Positions 25,559 through 35,337 of a stretch of DNA of 64,000 nucleotides are shown here, one piece after another. This stretch comes from Pseudomonadales bacterium (lineage in GTDB: Bacteria > Pseudomonadota > Gammaproteobacteria > Pseudomonadales > Azotimanducaceae), in contig WLWP01000001.1 in the NCBI GenBank assembly GCA_012103505.1, positions 3,906,001 to 3,970,000 of the forward strand, written 5' to 3'. The notes beneath the pieces are model-generated. The model ran no database searches and was not told where the DNA came from. It saw only the letters and a list, made by a program, of their open reading frames with translations. The translations under genes were made by a program, and so were the position numbers. Each line of letters opens with the position of its first letter. The first letter of the stretch is position 1.

Positions 25559-26412
25559 AGTAAGTTCACTTCTCCCTCGTACACTAAGGTTGACGGTCCT
25601 GCCATGTAGATTGGGTTGGCACCGCCACGCCACTCTAACTTTAATTTGCCGCCAGGGAGTGAAACTTTGACGCGTTCGTTAACGTGGTCGAGTAGATGAG
25701 CGGCAACGACCGTAGCGCATGCACCGGTACCGCATGCACGTGTTTCACCAGTGCCGCGCTCGTAAACGCGTAAGCGGAGGAATTGTCGATCTACGATCTG
25801 GCAAAATTCGACGTTAGTGCGCTCTGGAAATGCTGGATGATCGGTTATAGAGCGCCCGATGCGATCTACGTCTAGATCGAACAAGTTGTCGACAAACAGA
25901 ACGGCGTGGGGATTACCCATTGAAACAGGTGTTATCTCATATGTTTCGCCACCCACATCGAGTCGATACACGTGAGCATGATCTGTGCTCGTTGCGTGAG
26001 ACGGATCGAACGGAATGGCAGTGTTTTCGAGAACCGGGACCGTCATTGTTGTATTGAATTGACCGTTACGGACTTCCGTCTCGAAGCGTCCCGCCAATGA
26101 AGCCCACACGAGGTTGTCCTTCTTTGTTAGACCAATGCTACGTGCAAGTGCCGTGACGCAACGCGTGCCGTTACCGCACTGTTCAGCTTCAGAGCCGTCG
26201 GCATTAAAAACTCGGTAGTTGAAGTCGACGTCTGGATGCTCGGGAGGCGCAATGACAAGCAATTGGTCGAAGCCGACACCGGTGTGGCGGCAACCCCAGC
26301 TCTGTATGAGCTCCCGATTTGGCGTGAAATCCCGATTTACACCGTCAAACACCATGAAGTCGTTACCGAGACTATGCATCTTGTAGAACTTTTGTGTCGC
26401 GGAAGCGCTCAT
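25555..26412 (-). CDS. dapF: Diaminopimelate epimerase
   Basis: Converts LL- to meso-diaminopimelate for lysine and peptidoglycan, using two cysteines as acid and base: the pair lies in EQCGNGTRC and RACGTGACA. The N-terminus KMHSLGNDFMVFDG is canonical. At 285 residues it is slightly longer than usual. It overlaps lysA by 4 bp and the DUF484 gene by 4 bp, so all three are translationally coupled. Confidence 0.96.
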   Translation of the reverse strand: MSASATQKFYKMHSLGNDFMVFDGVNRDFTPNRELIQSWGCRHTGVGFDQLLVIAPPEHPDVDFNYRVFNADGSEAEQCGNGTRCVTALARSIGLTKKDNLVWASLAGRFETEVRNGQFNTTMTVPVLENTAIPFDPSHATSTDHAHVYRLDVGGETYEITPVSMGNPHAVLFVDNLFDLDVDRIGRSITDHPAFPERTNVEFCQIVDRQFLRLRVYERGTGETRACGTGACATVVAAHLLDHVNERVKVSLPGGKLKLEWRGGANPIYMAGPSTLVYEGEVNLL

Positions 26413-27659
26413 AGCTGCTCGCGTTCTAACCGTAGTTGGTCAGAAATGGTCTCACGTCGGCGGATAACTGAAAAGGTGTCGCCATCGACCAATACCTCGC
26501 AAGGTCGGCCACGCGAATTGTAGTTTGAAGCTTGGACCATACCGTAGGCACCTGCCGAGGTCACAGCTAGCAAATCACCTTGTGCGATAGGGAGTTCGCG
26601 GTCTTTGGCCAGAAAGTCTCCTGATTCACAAACCGGACCTACGATCTGCCAAGTCTTCGCGCAAGCACTCTCCGCTGATTTCAGGGGGAGCACGTCGTGC
26701 CAGGCTTGATACAGCGCTGGACGAATCAGATCGTTCATTGCGGCATCGACAACTGCGAAATTTGGTGCATCTTCAGCGCCTGGCTTTATGTACTCCGCCC
26801 GTGTGAGCAGTACCCCACCGTTCGCAGTTAGTGATCGACCAGGCTCAAGAAATATGGTCTGCTCTCGACCACCGAGGATTTGTGCGACACCACCGCCGTA
26901 AGACTCGATATCTAGTGGGTCTTCGTCTTTGTATTGGATGCCCATCCCACCGCCAAGATCAATGTGTTCGAGCTTGATACTTTGACGTTCGAGATCATCA
27001 ACTAGTGTTAACAGGCCTGTTAGAGCTTCCAACAATGGCTCGGTCTGACTAATCTGCGAGCCTATGTGACAGTCGATCCCTGTTGGATTTAGATGTGGAT
27101 CCTCATTTGCGCGTTGATAGAGCTGCATCGCTACCGCCGCGCTGACACCAAATTTGTTTTCGCGTAACCCGGTGGAAATATAAGGATGAGTTTGGGCGTC
27201 TACGTTGGGATTGACGCGCATGGATACGGCAGCAACTTTTTGCAGGTTTCGTGCCCGCTCGCTGATCCGGTTGAGTTCTTGTTCACTCTCGACGTTGAAA
27301 CAATGTATGCCAAGCTTCAACGCGTAGTCGATTTCTTCCACGGTCTTGCCGACTCCGGAGAAGATGACCTCGCCTGGTTCGCAGCCAGCGGCGACCACTC
27401 TACTGAGCTCTCCGCCGGAAACGATGTCGAAACCACAACCGTGCGCAGCCATGACCCTCAAGATACTTAAGTTAGAGTTAGCTTTGACTGAATAGTGAAT
27501 TTTCGTCGGAGTGCCCGCGAAGGCAGACTTTAATTGCTCGACAGCTTCGTCCAGGTATCTTTTGGAATAGACGTAGCTAGGCGTACCAAGTGCTTCGGCG
27601 ATTGTCGCGAGTGCGACTTCTTCCATATGAAGCTGGTTGTCTTGATATGACAGTATCAC
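26409..27659 (-). CDS. lysA: Diaminopimelate decarboxylase
   Basis: Last step of lysine synthesis, decarboxylating meso-diaminopimelate with PLP. The PLP lysine is in KIHYSVKANSN, with the GGGMGI loop and CESGDFLA near the C-terminus. The frame runs to 27782, but I place the start at GTG 27659, which overlaps the lptM stop as GTGA and gives the normal 416-residue protein; the extra N-terminal stretch is lptM read in the wrong frame. Confidence 0.93.
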   Translation of the reverse strand: MILSYQDNQLHMEEVALATIAEALGTPSYVYSKRYLDEAVEQLKSAFAGTPTKIHYSVKANSNLSILRVMAAHGCGFDIVSGGELSRVVAAGCEPGEVIFSGVGKTVEEIDYALKLGIHCFNVESEQELNRISERARNLQKVAAVSMRVNPNVDAQTHPYISTGLRENKFGVSAAVAMQLYQRANEDPHLNPTGIDCHIGSQISQTEPLLEALTGLLTLVDDLERQSIKLEHIDLGGGMGIQYKDEDPLDIESYGGGVAQILGGREQTIFLEPGRSLTANGGVLLTRAEYIKPGAEDAPNFAVVDAAMNDLIRPALYQAWHDVLPLKSAESACAKTWQIVGPVCESGDFLAKDRELPIAQGDLLAVTSAGAYGMVQASNYNSRGRPCEVLVDGDTFSVIRRRETISDQLRLEREQL

Positions 27660-27775
27660 TGGGTGGACTCGTGCAACACGACAATACCTACCTGAGATTC
27701 GGGCAGTTCGAGCGGACCTTTTTGGCCGCAAGTCGCGACACTTAATGTAATGGCGGCGAGGAGAAACCAACGCAT
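27656..27775 (-). CDS. lptM: LPS assembly lipoprotein LptM (YifL-like)
   Basis: A 39-residue lipoprotein missed by length-limited gene finding. It begins MRWFLLAAITLSVATC and continues with the family signature CGQKGPLELP; Cys16 is the lipidated residue. A strong GGAGGTG ribosome site lies 5 bases before the ATG, and its TGA overlaps the lysA GTG start. LptM binds the LptD/LptE LPS translocon in the outer membrane and helps its disulfide maturation; the lptM-lysA arrangement is widely conserved in gammaproteobacteria. Confidence 0.92.
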   Translation of the reverse strand: MRWFLLAAITLSVATCGQKGPLELPESQVGIVVLHESTQ

Positions 27776-27802
27776 AGGTCACCTCCGAAATAAAAGCGGC
27801 GC

Positions 27803-27832
27803 AGTATACCGTGATGCTGGCTGGGATATCAG
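27803..27832 (-). promoter_or_regulatory. Sigma-70 promoter for lptM-lysA-dapF
   Basis: Reading on the minus strand, CTGATA (27832-27827) and TATACT (27808-27803) are 18 bp apart. The pair lies about 28 bp upstream of the lptM start in the gap after cyaA, so the lysine genes can be expressed apart from cyaA. Confidence 0.55.
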
Positions 27833-27869
27833 TCTAAAGCAGGACGGCTCACAGGAGAGACTGCCAAAG

Positions 27870-30392
27870 TTAAGAAAAGTGTGAGAGCGCCTTCTCGAGC
27901 CTTAGCTTAGCCATTAGGTGACTGTGGAAATCAGCGCCGCTGAGGATGACGTCGGTCAGATAGATTGGATAGCTGTTAGCGCCTTCTCTGAGCGCCAGGA
28001 TTCGATCGCGGACGCGTCTGATCAAGCTTCGGGAAATGACTTCTTCTGGCCAGCTTTCAGGTCCAATGTGGACTCGCCAGAAAGAACCGACTTGCTCGAA
28101 GATCAAGCGATGTCCAAGTCCATTTCGGTCTGCACCCACGGCTAACATTTCTTCATCGGGGGCTATCGTAAGATTCGGAGTTGGCACATTCCTACGGGCT
28201 AGAAGCATTAGAAACAGGGCCATCGAACGACTGAAATTGTACATTGGCCGGCTCGGCGCTGTGACCTGGTATTTAGTGTTGTGATCCCGGTAAGTAATCT
28301 CGATACCGCTAATCTGCGACTTTAACCACAAGGTTGGTCCGCTCAGTATATGGTCGATTGCAGGCCAGCGTTCAGGTTGCTCGTTGATCCACATCGGCCC
28401 ATCCACACATGGCATATCCGATATGCAACTGTGTAGTGTTTGATATCTTTGCCCTTTGATACCGTCCTGAGTGGGGTGCCATGCGCATAGCTCGCCCGCG
28501 ATAGTCGTAACGCAAGCAGTACCGTTGGTGGAGAGGTGATCGCTAATAATTTCAACCAGCGCCTGGATTCGTTGGTTGATAGTTGCAGCGCGAAGGTTAC
28601 CCATACTGAATATTTTTAGGTTGTCGTTGATAGCGGTCGTGAGGGCGTCGACCAAGTTAAGCGATACGCAGGTAATTTGCCCCAAGTCGTTCTTCGCGAG
28701 ACGGTGAACGCTTTGCACCAGACAGGTTTGATCTGCTCCGTAGTTGAGCGGGTCGTCATGGTCGGTGATCAGCTGTTGGTCTGTATCTGTGGTGGTACGT
28801 TCGGCATTTAAAACCAAACAAGCGCCGTTGCTGGTGCCGAGAATTGTCCAGATGTCTCGAACCCAACTGGACCTACGTTGTTCTGGATCAAGCACCTGCG
28901 GAGTTAGACCGCGGTTGTGCATCCAAACAATTATGTCGAGACGGTCGTCACAGCGCACGATCTGGTGATTGCGGTCTGACAGCGCCCATCCCTTGGCATC
29001 CTTGGAGATCGCGGCTGTGCCGAAGTGTTTCTCAGGTGGTAAAGGATGCCAATGTGCATCCATCTGAGTCATCTGTTGTGTCTCGTTCAACAGCACCTTT
29101 CCGGCGCTCGCCAAATCGAGATCCTGAGGGTGCTGTTCAAGCAAAGTGAAAATAAACAATGAGAGGTGTTCGTACACGCGCCGGAACGAATCGCTCTCGA
29201 CACGAAATTCGGTCAGGTTCCAGGTTTCCGGCCAACGGAGGCGCTCTATTTCGGCTTCGTTGTAGTTCCAGCGCTGGGCAAAAACCCTCAAGTCTGTATT
29301 GATAGCCAGGCGAGAGTTTCCGCGGGTGGTCTTAGTCAGCCAGGCACGTCGTAAGAAATCTCGTCGCTCGTGGTCTCTCGCGTAGTGCTTGTCGAGGTGA
29401 TCCGCTAACAATAAATAAGCATCGACGATTGCAACATCCGCTTGCTCGACCACAGCGCGAGCTGAGGAGCCTATAACCTGCTCCTTGAACGTCGTTGAGA
29501 GTGATTTGGCGCCAGCAGCGTAGCTCTCCAGCAGTGCGAGCTTTAAAACGGTTTTATGTGGGGTTACTAGTCTTTTCGCGAACTCCCGCTCAATTGCCGG
29601 GAGTAAGGCTTGGGGTGAATGCGATAACACCGGACCAAAGTCGTGAAAGACATCCTGTTTGACCAAGCCGTGCGAAACCAATTTGTCTAAGCTGGCCGAG
29701 TAGCCTTTTGTTGGGACATTAGGGGCAACCAGCCACCATAACGGGTATCGCCCAGCCAGATGGCAGCTGCTGCGGTAAAACTCATCGAGAATGAGGCTAG
29801 AGTAAGCTGGTTCGGTGCTCGTCTGAAATTTACGCGGATCGACGGCGAAAATTTGTAACTCGAGGTCCATGGTTGCAGCCCAAGCCTCTAGTGCAGTTAG
29901 TTTGGGGGCAATTGCGATGTGGAGCGTTTCAGGTAGGCAGACCCAAACATCCAAATCGCTCGACTGAGTTTGTGCCACGCTCCCTGCGGATCCCATGATG
30001 TGCACCGACTCGATGGCTTGTTGTTTACTGTGCGCTTGAAAACGATGCGCGGGGGCGAGCTTAAGAAGCGCCCGCTTCTCGCTCTGGCTAGGTGTGTAAG
30101 CTTGGACGCCAGAAGGTGCGTCCTTGACCCAACCATGCAAGCCCGGTGAATTCGTGTGGATGAGGTAGGGCAGTGCGTCCAGCACTATCCGATGCGAACC
30201 AGGTAACCGGGTCCGTATGAACTCTCGGCGTTGTTGATGTTGTCTCAGGAAGCGATGGAAAGCGCCAATTGCGGCTTTACACGCGTCGTCTTCTAGGTGT
30301 TCGTCAAGGGGTGCACGGCGCAACGCATGCGTAGCGTTCGATTGTGCAGAATGGGCTTCGGAGTGTACGTGTAGAGGTATTTTGGCTGCCAT
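27870..30392 (-). CDS. cyaA: Class I adenylate cyclase
   Basis: An 840-residue cytoplasmic enzyme making cyclic AMP. The N-terminal catalytic domain carries the class I signature with GSAGSVAQTQSSDLDVWVC (nucleotidyltransferase Gly-Ser and paired Asp). The C-terminal half is regulatory. At 840 residues it is close to E. coli CyaA. It lies between argH and lptM. The frataxin gene cyaY, often divergent from cyaA in relatives, is not present here. Confidence 0.93.
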   Translation of the reverse strand: MAAKIPLHVHSEAHSAQSNATHALRRAPLDEHLEDDACKAAIGAFHRFLRQHQQRREFIRTRLPGSHRIVLDALPYLIHTNSPGLHGWVKDAPSGVQAYTPSQSEKRALLKLAPAHRFQAHSKQQAIESVHIMGSAGSVAQTQSSDLDVWVCLPETLHIAIAPKLTALEAWAATMDLELQIFAVDPRKFQTSTEPAYSSLILDEFYRSSCHLAGRYPLWWLVAPNVPTKGYSASLDKLVSHGLVKQDVFHDFGPVLSHSPQALLPAIEREFAKRLVTPHKTVLKLALLESYAAGAKSLSTTFKEQVIGSSARAVVEQADVAIVDAYLLLADHLDKHYARDHERRDFLRRAWLTKTTRGNSRLAINTDLRVFAQRWNYNEAEIERLRWPETWNLTEFRVESDSFRRVYEHLSLFIFTLLEQHPQDLDLASAGKVLLNETQQMTQMDAHWHPLPPEKHFGTAAISKDAKGWALSDRNHQIVRCDDRLDIIVWMHNRGLTPQVLDPEQRRSSWVRDIWTILGTSNGACLVLNAERTTTDTDQQLITDHDDPLNYGADQTCLVQSVHRLAKNDLGQITCVSLNLVDALTTAINDNLKIFSMGNLRAATINQRIQALVEIISDHLSTNGTACVTTIAGELCAWHPTQDGIKGQRYQTLHSCISDMPCVDGPMWINEQPERWPAIDHILSGPTLWLKSQISGIEITYRDHNTKYQVTAPSRPMYNFSRSMALFLMLLARRNVPTPNLTIAPDEEMLAVGADRNGLGHRLIFEQVGSFWRVHIGPESWPEEVISRSLIRRVRDRILALREGANSYPIYLTDVILSGADFHSHLMAKLRLEKALSHFS

Positions 30393-30428
30393 AATCTGAG
30401 TATAGGCAGCCCTGCGGATTCGGCTGGT

Positions 30429-31832
30429 TTACAAGATAGAGCGGGCTCTTTCGATGGCTGCGCGTACTTGGCCAGGAGCTGTGCCACCGAGATGATCGCG
30501 GCTCGCGATCGAGCCGTTAAGCGACAGAACTTGATAAACGTCTTCTGAAATCGCGTCGGTAAGACTGCCGTTGAGATCCTCGACGGAGAGCGCGTCCAAC
30601 GGGCAACTTTTACTCACGGCGAGTTGCACTGCATGGCCAACGATCTCGTGGGCGTCGCGAAACGGAACGCCTTTGCCAACCAAGTAGTCAGCAAGGTCTG
30701 TCGCGGTTGTAAAGCCGTCTAAGGCTGCTGCGCGCATCGTATCTACGTTCGCGATGATGTTTGGGATCAGTCCTAGCATTGCAGTCAGACAATCTCTCAG
30801 CGTATCTACAGCATCGAACAGAGGTTCTTTGTCCTCTTGATTGTCCTTGTTGTAGGCCAGAGGTTGGCTTTTCATTAGCGTCAACAGAGCAATAAGGTGA
30901 CCATTCATCCGGCCGGTCTTGCCTCGCACAAGCTCGGGCACGTCCGGGTTTTTCTTTTGTGGCATGATGCTTGAACCCGTGCAGAAACGATCTGGGAGTT
31001 CGACGAAACTGAATTGTTGGCTCGACCACAAGACCATTTCTTCGCACCAGCGCGACATATGTGTCAAAGCGAGTGCACCTATAGCAGTAAACTCAATTGC
31101 AAAGTCGCGATCGCTCACGGCATCTAGAGAGTTTTGACACACACCATCAAAACCCAAGATGCGAGCGACCATTTCGCGATCGGGTTTGTAAGGGGTACCA
31201 GCGAGTGCTGCTGCTCCGAGCGGTAAGACGTTCGTACGGGTGCGACAATCCAACAAACGCAATCGGTCGCGATTCAGCATTTCGTACCATGCCATCAAGT
31301 GGTGGCCGAACGTTATTGGCTGCGCTGCTTGCAGATGGGTGAATCCCGGCATGATAGTATCCGCGTTCCGCTCGGCAAGATCAAGAATTGCATGCTGCAG
31401 CTCTGTTGTCAGTGACACTAGGTCGTCGATCGCCGTACGTAGATAGAGGCGTATGTCGGTCGCGACTTGATCGTTGCGAGATCGTCCTGTGTGCAACTTC
31501 TTACCCGTATCCCCGATAAGCTCGATTAGCCGACTCTCAATATTCATGTGCACATCTTCGAGTGCCACTGACCAATGAAAGGATCCTGTTGTAATCTCGG
31601 ACTCGATCTGATCGAGCGCATTCTGGATATCGGCGCATTCCTGAGTACTCAAAACATCAATCGTTGTGAGCATCTGGGCGTGTGCTTTCGAACCTGCTAT
31701 GTCTTCACGGTAGAGGCGGTGGTCGAAGCCGACTGAGGCTGTAAATGCTTCGACGAATGCGTCTGTTGCCTCGCTGAATCGGCCGCGCAGTAGCCCCTTT
31801 GTTTCGTCCTTCGGTGTAGAATTACCAGCCAT
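30429..31832 (-). CDS. argH: Argininosuccinate lyase
   Basis: Splits argininosuccinate to arginine and fumarate, the last step of arginine synthesis. The fumarase/aspartase superfamily signature [12 protein letters not shown] is complete, with the catalytic Ser in the flexible loop, and the N-terminal [12 protein letters not shown] and [10 protein letters not shown] motifs are present. At 467 residues it is standard. It is divergent from algZ, as in Pseudomonas. Confidence 0.96.
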   Translation of the reverse strand: MAGNSTPKDETKGLLRGRFSEATDAFVEAFTASVGFDHRLYREDIAGSKAHAQMLTTIDVLSTQECADIQNALDQIESEITTGSFHWSVALEDVHMNIESRLIELIGDTGKKLHTGRSRNDQVATDIRLYLRTAIDDLVSLTTELQHAILDLAERNADTIMPGFTHLQAAQPITFGHHLMAWYEMLNRDRLRLLDCRTRTNVLPLGAAALAGTPYKPDREMVARILGFDGVCQNSLDAVSDRDFAIEFTAIGALALTHMSRWCEEMVLWSSQQFSFVELPDRFCTGSSIMPQKKNPDVPELVRGKTGRMNGHLIALLTLMKSQPLAYNKDNQEDKEPLFDAVDTLRDCLTAMLGLIPNIIANVDTMRAAALDGFTTATDLADYLVGKGVPFRDAHEIVGHAVQLAVSKSCPLDALSVEDLNGSLTDAISEDVYQVLSLNGSIASRDHLGGTAPGQVRAAIERARSIL

Positions 31833-31893
31833 GGTGGTCCCGTTGTTCGGATCCTAAAATTAACGCGCGGAGTATAACGGAATGAGGGTTTAA

Positions 31894-32910
31894 TTGAGCG
31901 ACCAGCCTGAGCAGTTTGTCATTCCGGAACTGTGCAACACAACATCCCTCGCCCTGTTGATAATTTTTAGTGAACTGCTCGTCGTCGTCCTGCTCTTTGC
32001 CGGAGGCGATATATCCTGGGTACAGCTTGGCTTGATGTCGTTGTTCGTTCAGTGGATTGCGCTGGTAAGCGCGGGTGCTCTTTGTAGTATCCGAGGTTGG
32101 CTCCTACAACTAAATCTTCGACTCGGTGCCACGATCGCCTTTGTTGCTGTCCAAGTTGTAGCCCTGTTGGTCGGTCTGATGGCTGAATGGGTTCTTGAGA
32201 GAGGCCCTGGCATGTTTGAACGGCTAGCGGGTGTAGTCACGATTTCCAGTATTATCACAGGGCTTTTGCTGCGCTACTTTTACGTGCAACAGAGATTGCG
32301 GATACAAGAGCAGGCGGAACTCCAATCGCGCATACAGGCCTTGCAGTCACGGATTCGTCCCCACTTTCTCTTTAACTCGATGAACATTATCGCGAGCCTG
32401 ATCGCCGTCGATCCGGATACTGCTGAGACCGTCGTCGAAGACTTGTCTGAACTCTTTCGAGCAAGCCTCAACGATGCGGGTGGCCAGGTGCCAATTGGTG
32501 ATGAACTCGACCTTTGTGAACGCTATATCAGAATCGAGGGGTTGCGTCTGGGTGATCGTTTGCGCATGGATTGGCGTTTGGAGGAAAACGACAAAACTGC
32601 GTTGATTCCATTGTTAACCCTACAGCCGCTATTGGAAAATGCGATTTATCACGGCATACAACCGCTGCCTGAAGGCGGCGTAATAGTTGTTGAGCTAAAG
32701 TATATTGAAGACGCTGTGCACATACGCATCGAAAATCCGATTCCTAGTGACGCATCTAGTAAGGCGAGCGCCGGTAACCAAATGGCGTTGCAGAACATTC
32801 GTAGTCGTCTAGCAGTGCTATATGGCAGCAAGGCCGAGTTGAGCGCGGCGGCAGAAGATGATCGATTTGTTACCTTGCTGCATTTCCCTAAAATGCCCAT
32901 CTCCGTTTAA
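31894..32910 (+). CDS. algZ: AlgZ/FimS-type sensor histidine kinase
   Basis: A 338-residue membrane protein of the LytS family. Four hydrophobic segments fill residues 15-130. The H-box is RPHFLFNSMN, followed by an atypical ATPase domain with LQPLLENAIYHG as N-box. The start is TTG preceded by GAGGG. It should phosphorylate the response regulator just downstream. In Pseudomonas AlgZ/R controls alginate, type IV pili and virulence; here the target genes are unknown. Confidence 0.87.
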   Translation: MSDQPEQFVIPELCNTTSLALLIIFSELLVVVLLFAGGDISWVQLGLMSLFVQWIALVSAGALCSIRGWLLQLNLRLGATIAFVAVQVVALLVGLMAEWVLERGPGMFERLAGVVTISSIITGLLLRYFYVQQRLRIQEQAELQSRIQALQSRIRPHFLFNSMNIIASLIAVDPDTAETVVEDLSELFRASLNDAGGQVPIGDELDLCERYIRIEGLRLGDRLRMDWRLEENDKTALIPLLTLQPLLENAIYHGIQPLPEGGVIVVELKYIEDAVHIRIENPIPSDASSKASAGNQMALQNIRSRLAVLYGSKAELSAAAEDDRFVTLLHFPKMPISV

Positions 32911-32921
32911 TCGAGCGCACT

Positions 32922-33650
32922 GTGAAGATCCTACTAGTCGATGATGAGACCCTAGCCCGAGATCGTTTAAGGCGATTGCTTGAAGCGAATCCCGCGCATG
33001 AGGTTGTGGGTGAGGCAGCCAATGGTGTTGAAGCGGTTAAACAATGCGCAGCCTTACAACCGGATTTGGTTCTACTAGATATACGTATGCCGGGCATGGA
33101 TGGTTTGGAGACTGCTCGGCACTTTTCAGAACTTGAGTCTCCTCCAGGTGTCATCTTCTGTACCGCGTACGAGGAACACGCGATACAAGCATTTGACCTG
33201 CAAGCAGTCGGCTATTTGCTAAAGCCCGTACGTCGGGAAAATTTGTTCGAAGCGCTACTCAAGTCGGTAAAGCTAAATCGTGCCCAAATAACCGCGCTAC
33301 GAGCAGAAGAAGATGGCGGGCGATCCCATCTTTCTGCCCGCACCCACAAGGGCGTAGAGCTGGTTGCGATAGAAGATGTGCGCTATCTGCAGGCGGATCA
33401 AAAATACGTCACGGTTCGATTCGGTGATGGCGAGGTCATTATCGATGAACCGTTGCGAGACTTAGAGGATGAATTTGGCGATCGTTTTGTGCGAGTGCAC
33501 CGCAACGCTCTGATCGCTCGGAACTTCGTCGAGGGTCTTGTGAAGGATGGCGAGGGTCAAATGTGCATACAACTCAGTGGCGTTGAGGACTTGATTGAAG
33601 TCAGTCGACGACACTTGCCGTCAATAAGAAAACTCATAAAGACACTTTAA
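32922..33650 (+). CDS. algR: LytTR response regulator AlgR
   Basis: A 242-residue regulator: receiver domain with the acidic pair at VDDE and phospho-acceptor Asp in LVLLDIRMPGMDG, and the conserved Lys in YLLKPV. The C-terminal LytTR DNA-binding domain is recognisable from VRYLQADQKYVTV and VRVHRNALI. The start is GTG, 11 bp after algZ. Cognate partner of the kinase upstream and placed immediately before hemC as in Pseudomonas. Confidence 0.92.
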   Translation: MKILLVDDETLARDRLRRLLEANPAHEVVGEAANGVEAVKQCAALQPDLVLLDIRMPGMDGLETARHFSELESPPGVIFCTAYEEHAIQAFDLQAVGYLLKPVRRENLFEALLKSVKLNRAQITALRAEEDGGRSHLSARTHKGVELVAIEDVRYLQADQKYVTVRFGDGEVIIDEPLRDLEDEFGDRFVRVHRNALIARNFVEGLVKDGEGQMCIQLSGVEDLIEVSRRHLPSIRKLIKTL

Positions 33651-33666
33651 GGAAGTAACCAACAAC

Positions 33667-34578
33667 GTGCTAGACCGTATTCGCATTGCAACAAGGCAGA
33701 GTAAGCTCGCGCTCTGGCAAGCAAACTTTATTCGCGACCAATTGCTTGAGAGCCACTCGGGACTGGTTGTCGAGCTTGTCGGGATGACCACGAAAGGAGA
33801 CCGTTGGTTAGATTCGCCATTGAGCGAAGTCGGTGGCAAAGGCTTGTTCGTCAAAGAGCTAGAAGCAGCCATGCTAGACGGGTTGGCCGATATCGCGGTT
33901 CATTCTATGAAGGATGTGCCCGCGGTGTTGCCAGAAGGCTTTGCCATGCCGGTAATGGCATACCGTGGTTCAGTCGAAGACCTGCTCATCACACGGGCAG
34001 GTGATCTTCAGTCCTTACCACAGGGTGCGCGGGTTGGCTCATCGAGCCTAAGGCGGCAGGCGCAGCTATTGGCGGTTCGTCCGGATTTACAAGTCGCATC
34101 GATCCGCGGCAACGTCGATACCCGTCTGGCCAAGTTAGATGCCGGTGAGTATGACGCCATCGTGCTTGCGCGAGCTGGTGTTGAGCGTTTAGGTCTTGAT
34201 GTTGGCGATGCACATATTCTTGCTGTAGACCTAAGTTTGCCAGCCCCAGGGCAAGCTGCTTTGGGTATTGAATGTCTGGTTGGTAGTGCAGTCGAAGAAC
34301 TGCTCGAGCCTTTGCAGGATGGCCATGTCGCTGCTTGCGTGCGCGCGGAAAGAGCCGTGAGCGCTGGATTTGGTGCTGACTGCAGCCTTCCAATAGCAGC
34401 GTATGCGACCAGGACAGATGAGTTGATAACGCTTAGGGCATTGGTCGCCAATGCGGATGGTAGTCGTATTGTGCGGACTGAGAAGTCTGGGCAGGATATT
34501 GATGAGCTCGGTGCGTTGGTGGTAGCAGAGTTGTTTGATGCTGGAGCCCAAGCAATTCTCGACTCACTGGTGAGCTGA
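33667..34578 (+). CDS. hemC: Hydroxymethylbilane synthase (porphobilinogen deaminase)
   Basis: Joins four porphobilinogens to hydroxymethylbilane. The N-terminus IRIATRQSKLALWQ and RGNVDTRLAKLD loop are canonical, and C239 (GADCSLPIAAY) should carry the dipyrromethane cofactor. The start is GTG with AAGGAAG upstream, 16 bp after algR. At 303 residues it has the usual length. Next enzyme hemD follows 3 bp later. Confidence 0.95.
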   Translation: MLDRIRIATRQSKLALWQANFIRDQLLESHSGLVVELVGMTTKGDRWLDSPLSEVGGKGLFVKELEAAMLDGLADIAVHSMKDVPAVLPEGFAMPVMAYRGSVEDLLITRAGDLQSLPQGARVGSSSLRRQAQLLAVRPDLQVASIRGNVDTRLAKLDAGEYDAIVLARAGVERLGLDVGDAHILAVDLSLPAPGQAALGIECLVGSAVEELLEPLQDGHVAACVRAERAVSAGFGADCSLPIAAYATRTDELITLRALVANADGSRIVRTEKSGQDIDELGALVVAELFDAGAQAILDSLVS

Positions 34579-34581
34579 TCA

Positions 34582-35301
34582 TTGCGGGTTTGGATCACAA
34601 GGACCGACCCAGGGGCAGGGCGTATCAAGGCAGCGCTCGTGGCACAAAAGATTCCCTGCGATATTGTTTCCGCGTTAGCTATAGAGGCAACTGTACCCGC
34701 CAAACTGCTGAGCCATGATGCACATGGAGCAGTGACCACAGGTACAGATAGCCCTGTTGAAGCTGATATCGTCGTTTTGGTCTCCACGCATGCAGCACGA
34801 CTCTACAGCGAGTCCGGATTTTTCGCGCCCAAGTGCAAACATTTGGCGATAGGTGGCGCGACCCTAGAGGCGCTGTCTGTAGATGGCGAGGTTGCGGCAC
34901 GAGCTAGTTCGGAAGGACTACTTGAACATCCGCTTCTCCAACAAGGCACAGAGCGCGTTTTGGTTGTCGCGGGCGAGGGTGGTCGTGCAGATCTAGTGCG
35001 TGAGTTGTGCGCACGCAAGAGTGCCGTATTTAAACTCGAGCTTTATAAACGGGTCGTCCAAAATCTAGCCAGGCTTCTCCCGACAGAAGGCGATATCATA
35101 GAGATAAGTTCGGTCGCCGCCTTGGAGGCAGTGGATTTGGCACTTAAGGCAAATCGCGTCGAAGACGTTAGCGACAGCGTGCGATTGGTGCTGCCCTCCA
35201 AGCGGTTAGCCGCGGCAGCAAGTGCGCTTGGGTATGATGAGACTATAGTTGCAGCGAGCGCGAATGTGCCCGATTTCGTCAAGGCCTTATCAAAATGCTG
35301 A
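34582..35301 (+). CDS. hemD: Uroporphyrinogen-III synthase
   Basis: Cyclises hydroxymethylbilane with inversion of ring D to make uroporphyrinogen III. HemD sequences diverge strongly; recognition rests on the N-terminal VWITRTDPGAGR, the EISSVAALEAV segment and the position between hemC and hemX. At 239 residues it is slightly short. The start is TTG, 3 bp after hemC, so translational coupling is likely. Confidence 0.88.
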   Translation: MRVWITRTDPGAGRIKAALVAQKIPCDIVSALAIEATVPAKLLSHDAHGAVTTGTDSPVEADIVVLVSTHAARLYSESGFFAPKCKHLAIGGATLEALSVDGEVAARASSEGLLEHPLLQQGTERVLVVAGEGGRADLVRELCARKSAVFKLELYKRVVQNLARLLPTEGDIIEISSVAALEAVDLALKANRVEDVSDSVRLVLPSKRLAAAASALGYDETIVAASANVPDFVKALSKC

Positions 35302-35337
35302 GCCGCCACATTGAAAGAATAGGAGTAGCGCAAGCGC

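Noticed and set aside
27660..27782. N-terminal extension of lysA to 27782
   Set aside because: The stretch is basic and non-homologous, and in another frame encodes LptM with a strong ribosome site and a GTGA overlap.
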